Shown in pieces: positions 43,230-53,500 of a stretch of DNA of 64,000 nt (position 1 is the stretch's first letter; each line of letters starts with the position of its first letter). The stretch spans positions 186,001 through 250,000 of the forward strand of contig NZ_LFNE01000005.1 in assembly GCF_001045455.1 (NCBI RefSeq). Direction: 5' to 3'. Below the pieces are notes generated by a model, which saw only the letters and a program-made list of their open reading frames with translations, did no database searches and had not been told where the DNA came from. This DNA is from Chryseobacterium sp. FH2. GTDB lineage: Bacteria > Bacteroidota > Bacteroidia > Flavobacteriales > Weeksellaceae. Both the position numbers and the translations under genes were made by a program.

Positions 43230-44040
43230 GGTCTACTTTAAACATTTTTGACAGATTATTTGTCACATCAACCAAATGCTGATTTGAACCCATCATCATA
43301 TCATTTGTAGAATTTAAAACCAACGGCATCCCTCCACTTAAATACTGATTAAAATCTGCTAAAATGTGAATCGAAGGCTTGATTTGACTTGTCACTCTCG
43401 CAGTTGTCGGAAGATCCAAAGTAATTTCCCGGTAAAGGTCGGGAGTTCCGTTTGCCACAACATTTCCCATATTTCCGGTATGATTCATGAATTCTGTGCC
43501 GGGAGAATTTGTTCCATATTTTCCTTCCAGCTTTACGAAAACATAACCTGCAGCCCAAGACCATGACATTCCTTTTAGTTTGGCCTTATTCCAGAATTCC
43601 GCCTGTCCGTCCTGTCCCAACAGATAAGCATTCTGACTTATTCCCAAACCGAATTTTATTTTCTTGTAATTATTTTTCGGAACCTCATTCAAATTAGCAT
43701 ATACAATTCCTGCAACTGCATCAGCCTGGTCAATAATAAAGGCACCTTTGTCCGGATTATTTTCGTTGTATTTGAATTCATTCCCGTTTTCATCAATCAA
43801 ACTGATATTACTGATGATATATTTTATATTAGAAAACTGATGCTTTTGCCCTTGCAAAGAAGTTTGAGTGGTTTGATTTAAAACAATATCTCCGAGATTA
43901 TTAAACCCGTTTTCAAATTTGAGCTGAAGATTTCCTTTTATTTCCGGTGATGAATCGTCTTCATCATTATTTCGGCAAGACACGAAAGTGAAAAAAGTAA
44001 AGGCAATAAAGAATAATGATAAAAATTTATAAATTTTCAT
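43213..44040 (-). CDS. MbnP-like copper-binding lipoprotein
   Basis: This encodes 275 residues. The signal ends TFVSC with an Asp-rich start of the mature protein (RNNDEDDSS). The core shows the MbnP pattern: LKFENGFN near the start, HQFSNIKYIISNISL, and the Trp-containing GMSWSWAAGYVFVKLEG followed by a later HILADFNQYL. In characterised MbnP one Trp is converted to kynurenine and helps bind Cu(I). The final residues (HVHND) add two His. It is translated directly before the MbnH-like gene. Confidence 0.85.
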   Translation of the reverse strand: MKIYKFLSLFFIAFTFFTFVSCRNNDEDDSSPEIKGNLQLKFENGFNNLGDIVLNQTTQTSLQGQKHQFSNIKYIISNISLIDENGNEFKYNENNPDKGAFIIDQADAVAGIVYANLNEVPKNNYKKIKFGLGISQNAYLLGQDGQAEFWNKAKLKGMSWSWAAGYVFVKLEGKYGTNSPGTEFMNHTGNMGNVVANGTPDLYREITLDLPTTARVTSQIKPSIHILADFNQYLSGGMPLVLNSTNDMMMGSNQHLVDVTNNLSKMFKVDHVHND

Positions 44041-44081
44041 TGTTGATTTTTTAAGTTGAAATTTTTAAATAGAAATACTTT

Positions 44082-44110
44082 TTGAATGTTCGGAGGCATT
44101 CAAGTTTTTT
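44082..44110 (+). terminator. terminator-like hairpin on the plus strand
   Basis: TTGAATG (44082-44088) pairs with CATTCAA (44097-44103), followed by G and six T. There is no plus-strand gene upstream. It may stop antisense transcription or act as a structured leader of the mbnP-like gene on the minus strand. Confidence 0.4.
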
Positions 44111-44222
44111 AATTACAGAATTTTGCACATAAATACTTTGCTGGGATTCCTAGGGAATAACAACTAAGTGTAAATTAAAGCCCGATGCTAAATTTTGCGT
44201 TAAAAAAAGATTAAAAAATAAC

Positions 44223-44591
44223 TTAAAAAACGGGTGGCCTGAAAATATTTTTTAAAAACAGAAAAGAATATGCTGTTTTATAAAGAAAACCGAAATTTGA
44301 AAAGAAAGACTTTTCTGTTTTATTGATTTTGGTAATTTCAGGGAGAATATAAATATCCAGCAATTTCTGGCCTGAATTTTTCACTTTATTTAATGGGGAA
44401 GAGTCGGTATCATTTGCTTTTGCGAGTTCTTTACTAAGGTAACATTTTCCGTTACAGTGAAGCTCAGGATTACTTTTATTGATACACAGCACTTTAGAAA
44501 TATAATCATAATTTACAGCATATTTCACCAATGGCACCAGAGGCCTGAATACCACAAATAAAGTAAGAAATATGCTGCAAATAGAGTTCAT
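44223..44591 (-). CDS. small CxGKCY-motif protein, copy 1
   Basis: This encodes 122 residues. An N-terminal hydrophobic segment of about 20 residues (SICSIFLTLFVVFRPLVPLV) is followed by NYDYISKVLC and then CNGKCYLSKELAKA. The rest is polar and ends with an aromatic and basic tail (FLKNIFRPPVF). It is a clear paralog of the protein at 46425, which shares RP-x2-PLV-x-Y, a Cys, and C-x-GKCY-x2-KELAK. The three Cys could bind Cu or Zn. It lies 4 bases after the superoxide dismutase gene. The family is unknown to me. Confidence 0.7.
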   Translation of the reverse strand: MNSICSIFLTLFVVFRPLVPLVKYAVNYDYISKVLCINKSNPELHCNGKCYLSKELAKANDTDSSPLNKVKNSGQKLLDIYILPEITKINKTEKSFFSNFGFLYKTAYSFLFLKNIFRPPVF

Positions 44592-44595
44592 TAGC

Positions 44596-45270
44596 TTATT
44601 TTTTACTGATTGCTTCTTCGTACCTTCTGCTGATTTCTTTCCAGTTCGTTACGTTCCAGATAGCAGTCAGGTAATCTGCTCTTTTATTCTGATATTTCAG
44701 GTAATAAGCGTGTTCCCAAACATCAATCCCAAAAATCGGGGTTCCTTTTTCCTCTACCACATCCATCAGAGGATTGTCCTGATTAGGTGTTGAAGAAACA
44801 AATAGTTTCCCGTTTTTATCCACAGACAGCCAAGCCCATCCAGAACCAAAACGATCTGCTCCCGCTTTGTTCATTTTTTCTTTAAAAGCATCCATACTTC
44901 CGAAAGTTTCATTGATAGCTTTCGACAGTTTCGCTGATGGTTGCGTATTTTTTTCGGGTGTCAAAACTGTCCAGAACAATTCGTGGTTGTAATGACCTCC
45001 TGCATTATTTCTCACTGCAGCAGGCAACTTTGAAACATTCGACATTATCTGAAATAAAGTTTGTTTTTCCTGTGGAGTTCCTGCAATAGCTTTATTTAGA
45101 TTCGCCACATACGCTGCGGCATGTTTTGAATAATGAATTTCCATCGTCTGGGCATCAATATTTCCTTCCAATGCGTTGTATGCATACGGCAAAGGTGTCT
45201 GTTTGAATTGCGCAAATGCAAACTGCGCCGCAAATACTGCACTTAGAGCAGCAATTTTCATAATCTTCAT
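44596..45270 (-). CDS. exported Fe/Mn superoxide dismutase
   Basis: This encodes 224 residues. A signal peptide ending FAFAQ makes it periplasmic or secreted, unlike the usual cytosolic enzyme. Metal ligands are His in [12 protein letters not shown], His in [11 protein letters not shown], and Asp/His in [20 protein letters not shown]. Sequence does not settle whether it uses Fe or Mn. It removes superoxide, which is relevant to copper stress. It lies 30 bases after the SCO1-like gene on the same strand. Confidence 0.92.
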   Translation of the reverse strand: MKIMKIAALSAVFAAQFAFAQFKQTPLPYAYNALEGNIDAQTMEIHYSKHAAAYVANLNKAIAGTPQEKQTLFQIMSNVSKLPAAVRNNAGGHYNHELFWTVLTPEKNTQPSAKLSKAINETFGSMDAFKEKMNKAGADRFGSGWAWLSVDKNGKLFVSSTPNQDNPLMDVVEEKGTPIFGIDVWEHAYYLKYQNKRADYLTAIWNVTNWKEISRRYEEAISKK

Positions 45271-45300
45271 AACGTTTTGTTTTTAGTGATTAAACAATAT

Positions 45301-45981
45301 TTATTGTAGTAGTTTTTTAATATCCTCAATTAAGATTTCCCTGTCGGGATGATATTTTCCCGTCAGTTTTGGTATTTTTCCCTCAGCATCTCCATAATTC
45401 AATCCTGAATAGTATAAAATCGGCATATTCTCTTTATCATATCGGCAACGGATATTTCCTTCTTTATCAACAAGGGCAATCATCCCGCTGTGATTAAGAC
45501 TTTCACTCTCATCTTCTTTATCACCAACATAAATATTAAACTGGTCAGCAATTTTTCCGATATAATCTCTATTTCCTGTCAGAAAATGCCAATTCGGAGA
45601 TTTAGCACCGATTCTTTTGGCATGTTCTTTCAATAATTCCGGGGTATCATTTTCAGGATCGATGCTTATTGAAATGATTCCAAAATCCGGATTGTTTATT
45701 TCATCTTCGATAGCCCTCATATTGGTATTCATCACCGGACAAATCGTAGGGCACCTGCTAAAGAAAAACTCTACCAGATATACTTTTCCAAGCATATCTT
45801 TATTGGTAATCTTTTTATTATTCTGGTCAGTGAGCTCAAAATCAGGCACTTTCATTACAGTGTAAAGACTTTTTTTAAAATAACCCATCCCAACACCAAT
45901 TCCCAAGAAAAGCAGAGCAATAACCGCAATCGGAATAATTACTTTAGTCTTCGCATTATTTGGATTTTTATTTTTGGGCAT
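45301..45981 (-). CDS. SCO1/SenC family copper chaperone
   Basis: This encodes 226 residues from the ATG at 45981. An in-frame ATG at 46008 would extend it by 9 residues into the YHS gene. One N-terminal membrane helix (IIPIAVIALLFLGIGVGMGY) anchors a thioredoxin-fold domain. The copper ligands are CPTICP and the His of LNHSGM. SCO1 proteins deliver copper to the CuA site of cytochrome oxidase or act as thiol reductases. It overlaps the upstream YHS-domain gene by 14 bases. Confidence 0.9.
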   Translation of the reverse strand: MPKNKNPNNAKTKVIIPIAVIALLFLGIGVGMGYFKKSLYTVMKVPDFELTDQNNKKITNKDMLGKVYLVEFFFSRCPTICPVMNTNMRAIEDEINNPDFGIISISIDPENDTPELLKEHAKRIGAKSPNWHFLTGNRDYIGKIADQFNIYVGDKEDESESLNHSGMIALVDKEGNIRCRYDKENMPILYYSGLNYGDAEGKIPKLTGKYHPDREILIEDIKKLLQ

Positions 45982-46243
45982 ATTTCTCAGGATTTTTTTT
46001 GAACTCATCTTTACAGTAAGTACTGCAAAAACCGTACGTTTTATTTTTATAGACTGCTGTATCTTTCATATCAGCCTCTGTTGGCATGTTACAAATCGGG
46101 TCTACCGCATTGGCAAATTTTACTCTTTTTGTATTTGATTTAGCAGATGTATTTGATTGTTTATGCTTTACTTTAGGTGTTTCTTGGGCGCAAGCTGTTA
46201 ATGAAACAGACAATAATGCCGTTAAAATAATTTTTGATTTCAT
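45968..46243 (-). CDS. YHS-domain lipoprotein
   Basis: This encodes 91 residues. The signal MKSKIILTALLSVSLTAC ends in a lipobox Cys. After a basic linker comes a YHS domain: VDPICNMPT, then YKNKTYGFCSTYCKDEFKKNPEKY. The three Cys are typical metal ligands of YHS/TRASH domains, which bind Cu or other soft metals. Its 3' end overlaps the SCO1-like gene, so a copper relay between the two is plausible. Confidence 0.88.
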   Translation of the reverse strand: MKSKIILTALLSVSLTACAQETPKVKHKQSNTSAKSNTKRVKFANAVDPICNMPTEADMKDTAVYKNKTYGFCSTYCKDEFKKNPEKYAQK

Positions 46244-46424
46244 TTTAATTAAAATTGAAATTAATATAGGTATTGAATGATAATTGATTGATTTTTTTTA
46301 ACTAAAATTAATTTTAAACCATTAAGAATATTGAAGAAGTTAGGATAAGGAGATTAAAACGATTTTAACAATTCCAAAAACTGAATCAATTTTCAATAAT
46401 GTAAGCAACAATTAACATTTTAGT

Positions 46425-46793
46425 TTAAATGTAAGCTAAAGGTGGATGGAATATTCTGAAGAAATATTCTGAAGGATGGAAATTAATATAATCCGAGTTT
46501 GGATTTTTTACTGAAATATCTGATTGACTTTTGTCAGAAAAAGAAAATATTTCGTTGAATAAAAAAACATCTAACCCTGCAATTTTTATATTTTGGTTAT
46601 TGTTAGATTGCTTTTCTGTTTTTGCTAATTCTTTTTCAACGTAGCATTTTCCTTTACAGGTGGATTGAGGAACATTTCTGTTTTCACAAAGATTTTTTAC
46701 AATATAATTATAATTAAGCACATAGTTTACCAATGGCAAAACCGGACGTACTGCAATTGTGAAAATAATGAATATGGAAATAAAAAACCTCAA
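46425..46793 (-). CDS. small CxGKCY-motif protein, copy 2
   Basis: This encodes 122 residues, the same length as its paralog at 44223. A hydrophobic N-terminus (FFISIFIIFTIAVRPVLPLV) is followed by NYNYIVKNLC, then CKGKCYVEKELAK. The C-terminal half (SDYINFHPSEYFFRIFHPP) differs from copy 1 except for the aromatic, Pro-containing end. It is likely exported or anchored, with three Cys able to bind metal. It lies between the P1B ATPase and YHS genes, all on the same strand. Confidence 0.7.
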   Translation of the reverse strand: MRFFISIFIIFTIAVRPVLPLVNYVLNYNYIVKNLCENRNVPQSTCKGKCYVEKELAKTEKQSNNNQNIKIAGLDVFLFNEIFSFSDKSQSDISVKNPNSDYINFHPSEYFFRIFHPPLAYI

Positions 46794-46942
46794 TTATCAA
46801 TTCTGTATTACAAATATACTACTGAATTTGTTTTTATGAATGATTTATGATGAAAGTCATTTTTATGAATAGTTGTTAATAAAATTTTATTTTCCCCCAC
46901 AGGTTGCACATAGGTTTGTATACCTGTACAACCTATGGAAGA

Positions 46943-48895
46943 TTAAAATTCCATTCTCTGGATTCTCACAGCATTTAAAATTGCAAGTAATGCAACTCCG
47001 ACATCAGCGAAAACTGCTTCCCACATGGTGGCTAAACCTCCTGCACCCAAAGCCAGAACAACTGCTTTAACAGAAAAAGCTAAAATAATATTCTGCCAAA
47101 CTATCTTTTTAGTTTGTTTTCCTATATTGATAGCCATTGGAATTTTGCTCGGCATATCATCCTGAATCACCACATCTGCAGTTTCTATGGTAGCATCACT
47201 TCCCAATCCGCCCATTGCAATTCCAACATCGCTTAAAGCAACAACCGGAGCATCATTCACTCCATCTCCGACAAAAGCTACAGTTTGATTTTTGGCTTTA
47301 ATTTCCTTGACTTTATTCACTTTATCTTCCGGCAGTAAGTCTCCGTAAGCATTTTGAATTCCCAACATATCAGCGACATACTTTACAACAGAAGTTTTGT
47401 CGCCACTCAACATGGTGGTTTTCACATGTAAAGATTTAAGTTTATTAATGGTCAATTGTGCATCAGCTTTTATTGAATCTGCAATGGTGAGATATCCAAC
47501 AAACTTTTTATCATAAGCGATAGCAATTAAAGTGTAAACAATATTTTCAGGTTTAATATCATAACTGATGTTGAATGTATCCATCAATTTGAAATTTCCG
47601 ACTAATAATTCTTTTCCGTTGACGGCGGCTTTCAAACCATGTCCTGCAATTTCCTCAACATTTTCCAACCCAACAGAATGGTCAATTTCACCTACATATT
47701 CATGAATAGCTGTTGCAACGGGATGTGAACTTTTACTTTCCAGAACATTAACAAATTTCAGGATTTCATCTTTATTAAATTCATTATTAAAATCAACTTC
47801 CTGAACTTTGAAAACACCTTCCGTCATCGTTCCGGTTTTGTCCATCACTACGTTTTGAACATTTGCCAAAACATCTAAGAAATTACTTCCTTTAAATAAA
47901 ATCCCATTCCGGCTTCCCGCTCCGATTCCTCCGAAATATCCCAAGGGGATTGAAATCACCAAAGCACAAGGACAGGAAATTACCAAAAATACCAATGCTC
48001 TGTACAACCAGGCTCTGAACTGATAATCATCAACAAAGAAGTAAGGCAACAGTGTAATCCCAATCGCCAGAAAAACCACAATCGGCGTATAAATTTTCGC
48101 AAATTTTCTGATGAATAATTCTGTCGGAGCTTTTTGAGCTGTTGCATTCTGCACCAATTCTAAAATCTTGCTCAACTTGCTGTCTTTGTAAGCTGTTGTG
48201 ACTTTCACCTGACTCACTGTATTCAAATTAATCATTCCGGCCAAAACAGTTTCTCCTTTTACTTTGGTATCGGGCTTACTTTCACCTGTCAAGGCTGAAG
48301 TATTGAATGAAGCAGATTCGGATAATAATTCTCCGTCTAAACCAAGCTTTTCACCGGATTTTAACTGAATAATTTCACCGATATTTACTTTTTCGGCTTT
48401 TACGGTTTGTGGTTTTCCATTATTTATAATCGTAACCTCATCAGGGCGCTGATCAAGTAAAGATTTAATATTACTTTTTGCTCTCGTCACAGCTATTGCC
48501 TGAAAAACTTCACCAACGGAATAGAAAAGCATTACAGCAACACCTTCAGGATATTCGCCGATGGCAAAAGCTCCTACTGTAGCAATTCCCATTAAAAAAA
48601 ATTCAGAGAAAATATCTCCATCCGTTATACTCTCATAAGCTTCCTTTAAAACGGGCAATCCAACCGGAATATAAGCGATTAAATACCAAACTAAACGAAT
48701 CCAGCCGGTAAACCAGTCTGGTTTTATATAATTATCTAAAGCAATTCCTACCAATAACAATGCAAAAGAGATAATCGCGGGAAGAAACATCTGAAAAGCA
48801 GATGTATTTCCCGTGTCATGAGAATGGCCGTGATCGTGACCTTTATGATTGTAATTCTGTTCTTTTTGGGATTTTGTACTGCAACATTCTTCCAT
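46943..48895 (-). CDS. heavy-metal P1B-type ATPase (Zn/Cd/Pb/Co group)
   Basis: This encodes 650 residues. The N-terminus has a Cys pair and a His-rich stretch (MEECCSTK, HKGHDHGHSHD) instead of a full HMA domain. Transport motifs are CPC in ISCPCALVIS, the TGES loop (ALTGESKPD), the phosphorylated Asp in MDKTGTMTEG, and GDGVNDAPV. Eight membrane helices are expected. The CPC plus late helices suggest export of divalent soft metals. The Fur-family gene lies 45 bases upstream and may regulate it. Confidence 0.92.
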   Translation of the reverse strand: MEECCSTKSQKEQNYNHKGHDHGHSHDTGNTSAFQMFLPAIISFALLLVGIALDNYIKPDWFTGWIRLVWYLIAYIPVGLPVLKEAYESITDGDIFSEFFLMGIATVGAFAIGEYPEGVAVMLFYSVGEVFQAIAVTRAKSNIKSLLDQRPDEVTIINNGKPQTVKAEKVNIGEIIQLKSGEKLGLDGELLSESASFNTSALTGESKPDTKVKGETVLAGMINLNTVSQVKVTTAYKDSKLSKILELVQNATAQKAPTELFIRKFAKIYTPIVVFLAIGITLLPYFFVDDYQFRAWLYRALVFLVISCPCALVISIPLGYFGGIGAGSRNGILFKGSNFLDVLANVQNVVMDKTGTMTEGVFKVQEVDFNNEFNKDEILKFVNVLESKSSHPVATAIHEYVGEIDHSVGLENVEEIAGHGLKAAVNGKELLVGNFKLMDTFNISYDIKPENIVYTLIAIAYDKKFVGYLTIADSIKADAQLTINKLKSLHVKTTMLSGDKTSVVKYVADMLGIQNAYGDLLPEDKVNKVKEIKAKNQTVAFVGDGVNDAPVVALSDVGIAMGGLGSDATIETADVVIQDDMPSKIPMAINIGKQTKKIVWQNIILAFSVKAVVLALGAGGLATMWEAVFADVGVALLAILNAVRIQRMEF

Positions 48896-48940
48896 AACTG
48901 AATAATTTTAATCAAAATTAGGTTTAAAATTAATGCAATA

Positions 48941-49360
48941 CTATTGCAAACTTTCAAGACAATTTTCACAGATTCCTTTCGCAAAAAGTCTTATTTCATC
49001 AATTCTGAAATTCGTCTGGATATTTTCAGGAAAGGAAATATCTTCTTTACAGGTCGTCTGTTTGCAGATTTTACAATAGAAATGAAGGTGCCAGTCTTTA
49101 TGCGTATTTTCATCACAACCGTCATGACAAAGTTTGTATTTTGTCGTTGTATTTTCCTGAATACTGTGAACAATTCCCTTTTCTTCAAAGGTTTTTAAGG
49201 TTCTGTAAATGGTTGTTCTATCGGCATTTTCAAAATTATTTTCAATTTCGGACAGTGACAAGGCCGCTTCCTGAGAACTTAAAAAATCATAAACCAAAAT
49301 CCTCATGCTTGTCGGTTTTGTATTTTTATCTATTAACTTGTTTTCGATATCTTTTTTCAT
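48941..49360 (-). CDS. Fur-family metal-responsive regulator (Zur-like)
   Basis: This encodes 139 residues. The ATG at 49360 is used because the longer frame starts at a TTG only one base from the adaptor gene's stop. The winged helix (ALSLSEIENNF, DRTTIYRTLKTFEEKGIVH) is followed by a dimerisation domain. That domain has His-rich HLHFYCKICKQTTC and a C-terminal CENC, giving two CxxC pairs for a structural zinc. This resembles Zur or a general metal sensor more than Fur. It sits between the efflux adaptor and the P1B ATPase gene. Confidence 0.88.
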   Translation of the reverse strand: MKKDIENKLIDKNTKPTSMRILVYDFLSSQEAALSLSEIENNFENADRTTIYRTLKTFEEKGIVHSIQENTTTKYKLCHDGCDENTHKDWHLHFYCKICKQTTCKEDISFPENIQTNFRIDEIRLFAKGICENCLESLQ

Positions 49361-49372
49361 GATGTTGGCCAA

Positions 49373-50584
49373 TTAATGTTCGTGTTCTCCTGAATTTGAC
49401 AGTTTTGCATTGATAAAAAACGCTCCTTTTGTCGCAATTTTCGCTCCTTCGGGAATAGATTTCACAGGTGTAATAGCAGTATAACCCATTTCTGATGTTC
49501 CTTTTACCACTTCCACTCTCTCAAAGTTAACGGTTTTTTCCTGAGATTTTTCATCTTTATGCTCTTCTGATTTTTGCTTGGTTACCAGAAAAATGTAATC
49601 TTTTCCGTCCGAACTGGTAATGGCTGTATTCGGAACTGCGGGCATTAATTCATTATTTAAACTTACAACAGCCGTGGCATTCATTCCGTCAATCAAACCA
49701 TTTTTATTCCCTTTTACTTTACAGTGAATGGGAATTGTTTTACTTTGATTTTCAAAAGCCGTTCCGATACTGTACACTTCAGCATCATATTCTTCTACAG
49801 GATTATTCGTCAGTGTAAAATGAATTTTTTGCCCTACTTTTATTGATGGTAAATCTTTTTCAAAAACCTGTAAATCGAGATGCAAAGAACTGTTATCAAC
49901 AATTTCCGCAACGGGAGATGAAACATCGATATAACTGCCGATTTGCAATAAAATATTGCTAATTGTCCCGTTGATTGGCGCAGTTACTACAAGTCCGGAC
50001 TTTAAATTAGTATTCGAAACACTGCCGGGACTGATCCCCATCATCTGAATCTGCCTTTGCAGAGATGCTCTTTTGGTTCTTAATGTTTTTAATTCCGCTG
50101 CAGCATTTTGCAGATTTTTTTCCGCTCCGGCATCATTATCAAAAAGTTCCTGTTGTCTTCTGTATTCCTGTTCTGCAAAAGTAATCCGGCTTACTGTTGT
50201 CAAATAATCTTCCTGCAGTTGGATAAATTCCGGATTGGCAATCGTGGCAATCACCTGACCTTTTTTTACATAATCCCCGACCTGCACATGTAATGTTTTG
50301 ATAACACCACCATACAAAGAAGTGGCATTCGCTTTGTTGTTATTGGGAACACTCAGCGCTCCGTTGGCTTTGATAATAGAGGTTAATTCTTTCATTTCAA
50401 TCTGCCCTAGCGTAATACCAACCGCATTCATCTGCTTTTGTGTGAGTTCTGCAAATTCCGAACTTTCATATTCGGAATATTCTTCTGTTTTCTCTTTCGT
50501 ATCTTCTCCTTTCTCCGCCTTACTACAGTTTAACAGAAATAATGACAGAAAGATGATTATAATAATATTTAATTTTAGCTTCAT
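49373..50584 (-). CDS. RND efflux periplasmic adaptor, CusB/CzcB family
   Basis: This encodes 403 residues. The lipoprotein signal ends LFLLNC at about residue 20. The fold follows the membrane-fusion layout: a biotinyl-lipoyl half (VIKTLHVQVGDYVKKGQVIATI), a helical hairpin (FAEQEYRRQQELFDNDAGAEK), the second lipoyl half (SGLVVTAPINGTISNI), and beta-barrel and membrane-proximal domains. His at the very end (GEHEH) may bind metal. It follows the pump gene by one base and would link the pump to the outer-membrane channel. Confidence 0.93.
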   Translation of the reverse strand: MKLKLNIIIIIFLSLFLLNCSKAEKGEDTKEKTEEYSEYESSEFAELTQKQMNAVGITLGQIEMKELTSIIKANGALSVPNNNKANATSLYGGVIKTLHVQVGDYVKKGQVIATIANPEFIQLQEDYLTTVSRITFAEQEYRRQQELFDNDAGAEKNLQNAAAELKTLRTKRASLQRQIQMMGISPGSVSNTNLKSGLVVTAPINGTISNILLQIGSYIDVSSPVAEIVDNSSLHLDLQVFEKDLPSIKVGQKIHFTLTNNPVEEYDAEVYSIGTAFENQSKTIPIHCKVKGNKNGLIDGMNATAVVSLNNELMPAVPNTAITSSDGKDYIFLVTKQKSEEHKDEKSQEKTVNFERVEVVKGTSEMGYTAITPVKSIPEGAKIATKGAFFINAKLSNSGEHEH

Positions 50585-50585
50585 T

Positions 50586-53500
50586 TTATTGATTAATTAA
50601 AGAGTTGATGTTGATAACCGTCTGGTTCACCTGTTGAATAGACTGCAGATACTTTAGTTCAATATCCGTAGCTGTCTGTAAGGCAAATAAATATTCCACA
50701 TAAGAAATTTCACCCGTTTTATAGCCTAACTGAGCTGCTTTAGCGATACTTTTGGCATTAGGAACCGCCTGATTCAGATAATAATGATACTGCTGAACAT
50801 CCTGTTGGTATTGATTCAACGAATTTCTTAGTTGAATATCCAATTGCTGCTGCTGAAATTGGGCATTGCTCTCTTCCATTTGCCTTTGTAACTCCAAAGA
50901 TTTAATTTTGGCTTTCGTCGCTCCAAAAGTCAAAGGAATTGCGACTCCGACACTTATAGAATTGAATCTGTCTCCTGCTCCGTAATATCTTTCCTGTCCT
51001 CTCAAGGTGTGGAAACCAATTAAAGATTGACTGGTGTAGCCAATGCTGAAGTCGGGCAAACCTTGAGCTTTTTCAACATTTTTATTTTTTTCCAGCACTT
51101 CCATATTTTGCTTAAAAACCCGAATGGAAGGATGGTTGGCAACTGTTGTACTGTCCAACAGGTGTTCGGCTTTTAAAGGCTCATAGTTCTGAGAAAACGG
51201 AATTGAAATTTCCTCATTAACATTTAATAAACCCTTCAAATTTTTATAGGCATTCTCCAAATAGACTTTATTTTGCTCAAACAGTAAATTGACTTCCCCT
51301 TTCCTGGTTTCTGCTGTATTGATTTCAATTTTTTTAATATCTCCGGCTTTGAATCTTACTGTTGCAATTCTTATAAAATCGCCATATAAACTGTCTAAAT
51401 ATTGAAGTTTGGTTTGATTATACTGCAGATATTCAATCTGATAAAAATAACTTCTGACCTGTTTTATCAATTCGTTTGCAGTCAGCTCTCTTTCCAATTT
51501 TTTACTTTTAATTTCTGACTGAATCAGTTCTTTTCTGGCTTTAAACAAAGTCGGAAACGGGATACTTTGAGAAATAGCAAACGACTGGTCAAATTTCGGA
51601 CTGTTATATTGTCCCAATTGCGCACTAAAATCTAATTTCGGGAGCTCTTTTGCCGTAGGCTGTAGTACTTCCGAAGATTGAATATTTAAATCTTTTGACT
51701 TAATAGACGGATTATTTTTCTGCATCAGCTCTATCGCTTCACTCAAAGAAATCTCTCTTGAATTCTGTGCTTTAATATTTTGACTTAAACATAAAAAAAC
51801 TGTCAAAACAACGACTGTTAAAGGTTTTCTGAGAAGTTTATTTTTCAAATTAATTTTAGGATTAAAAATGATGTACAACATTGGCAATACAAATAATGTA
51901 AGGAAAGTTGCTGAAACCAGACCGCCGATAACCACCGTCGCCAAAGGTTTCTGAACTTCCGCTCCAGCGCTTGTACTTACCGCCATCGGTAAAAATCCCA
52001 AAGATGCTACGGTTGCTGTCATTAAAACAGGTCGAAGTCTGGTTTTTGTCCCTTCAATGACTCTTTTTAACACATCGGAAACACCTTCTTTTTCCAATTG
52101 GTTGAATGTTCCGATCAATACAATTCCATTAAGAACCGCCACTCCGAACAATGCAATAAATCCTACTCCAGCGCTTATACTGAAAGGCATTCCTCTTAGC
52201 AAAAGCGCAAAAACACCACCAATCGCACTCATCGGAATCGCTGTAAATATTAAAATCGCCTGTTTAAACGAATGAAATGTAAAATACAGCAACATAAAAA
52301 TCAATAAAAGCGATATCGGGACTGCAATCATCAAACGTTGGCTTGCTTCTTTTAAATTTTCAAACTGCCCTCCATAAGTGAAGTAATATCCGGGCGGAAG
52401 CTTTACCTCTTTTTCTAATCTTCGTTGAATATCTTTCACTACACTCTCTACATCTCTTCCTTTTACATTAAAACCAACAACTATTCTGCGTTTCCCAGCC
52501 TCACGGCTGATTTGAGCGGGACCTAATTTATACTCAATATTAGCAACTTGGGACAGAGGAACCTGAATCCCTGTATCTGTTGGAACCATTAAATTGTTGA
52601 CATCCTCAATATCTGTTCTGTAAAGGCTGTCCAATCGCACCACCAAATCAAAACGTCTTTCATTTTCAAAAATCTGCCCGGCTATTTTTCCGGCAAATGC
52701 AGTACTCAACACATCATTGACATCTTCTACATGTAAGCCATAATTAGCAATTCTCGTTCGGTCATACGTTACATTAATCTGTGGCAAACCTCCTACTCTT
52801 TCAACCTGAGGAGAAGTAGCTCCCTCTACATTCTGAATCACCTTACTTACTTTATCGACATATACAGACAGGGAATCCATATTTTCACCAAAAATTTTAA
52901 CGGCAACATCTTGTCGGATGCCCGTCATCAATTCATTAAAACGCATCTGAATCGGTTGATTTGCTTCAAAGAATACACCGGGAATTAATTCCAGTTTTTC
53001 TGTAATTTCTTCTGCTAATTCCGTGTATGGTTTTTTTGATTTCCATTCTTTCTGTGGCTTTAAAACAATGATTAAATCGGTGGCCTCAGGCGGCATCGGG
53101 TCAGTGGGAACTTCCGCAGAACCTGTTTTTCCAACCACCATTTTTACCTCATCAAACTGCTTGATAATTCTGGAGGCCTGCATTGAAGTTTCGATACTCT
53201 GGCTTAAAGAACTTCCCTGTGGTAAAATACAATGAAATGCAAAATCACCTTCCTGTAACTGAGGAATAAATTCCCCTCCCATTCTACTGAAAATCAATGC
53301 TGATATAGAAAATAAAACAACTGTAACGGCAACAATGATGTATTTAACCTTAATCGCTTTTTGCAATAAAGGTTGATAGGTTTTTTGCAGTCTAATCATC
53401 ATTTTATCAGAAAAATTTTCTTTATGTGAACTCTTTTTTGAAAGAAAAAGCGCGCACATCATCGGAATGTAAGTAAGCGAAAGAATTAATGCTCCAAGAA

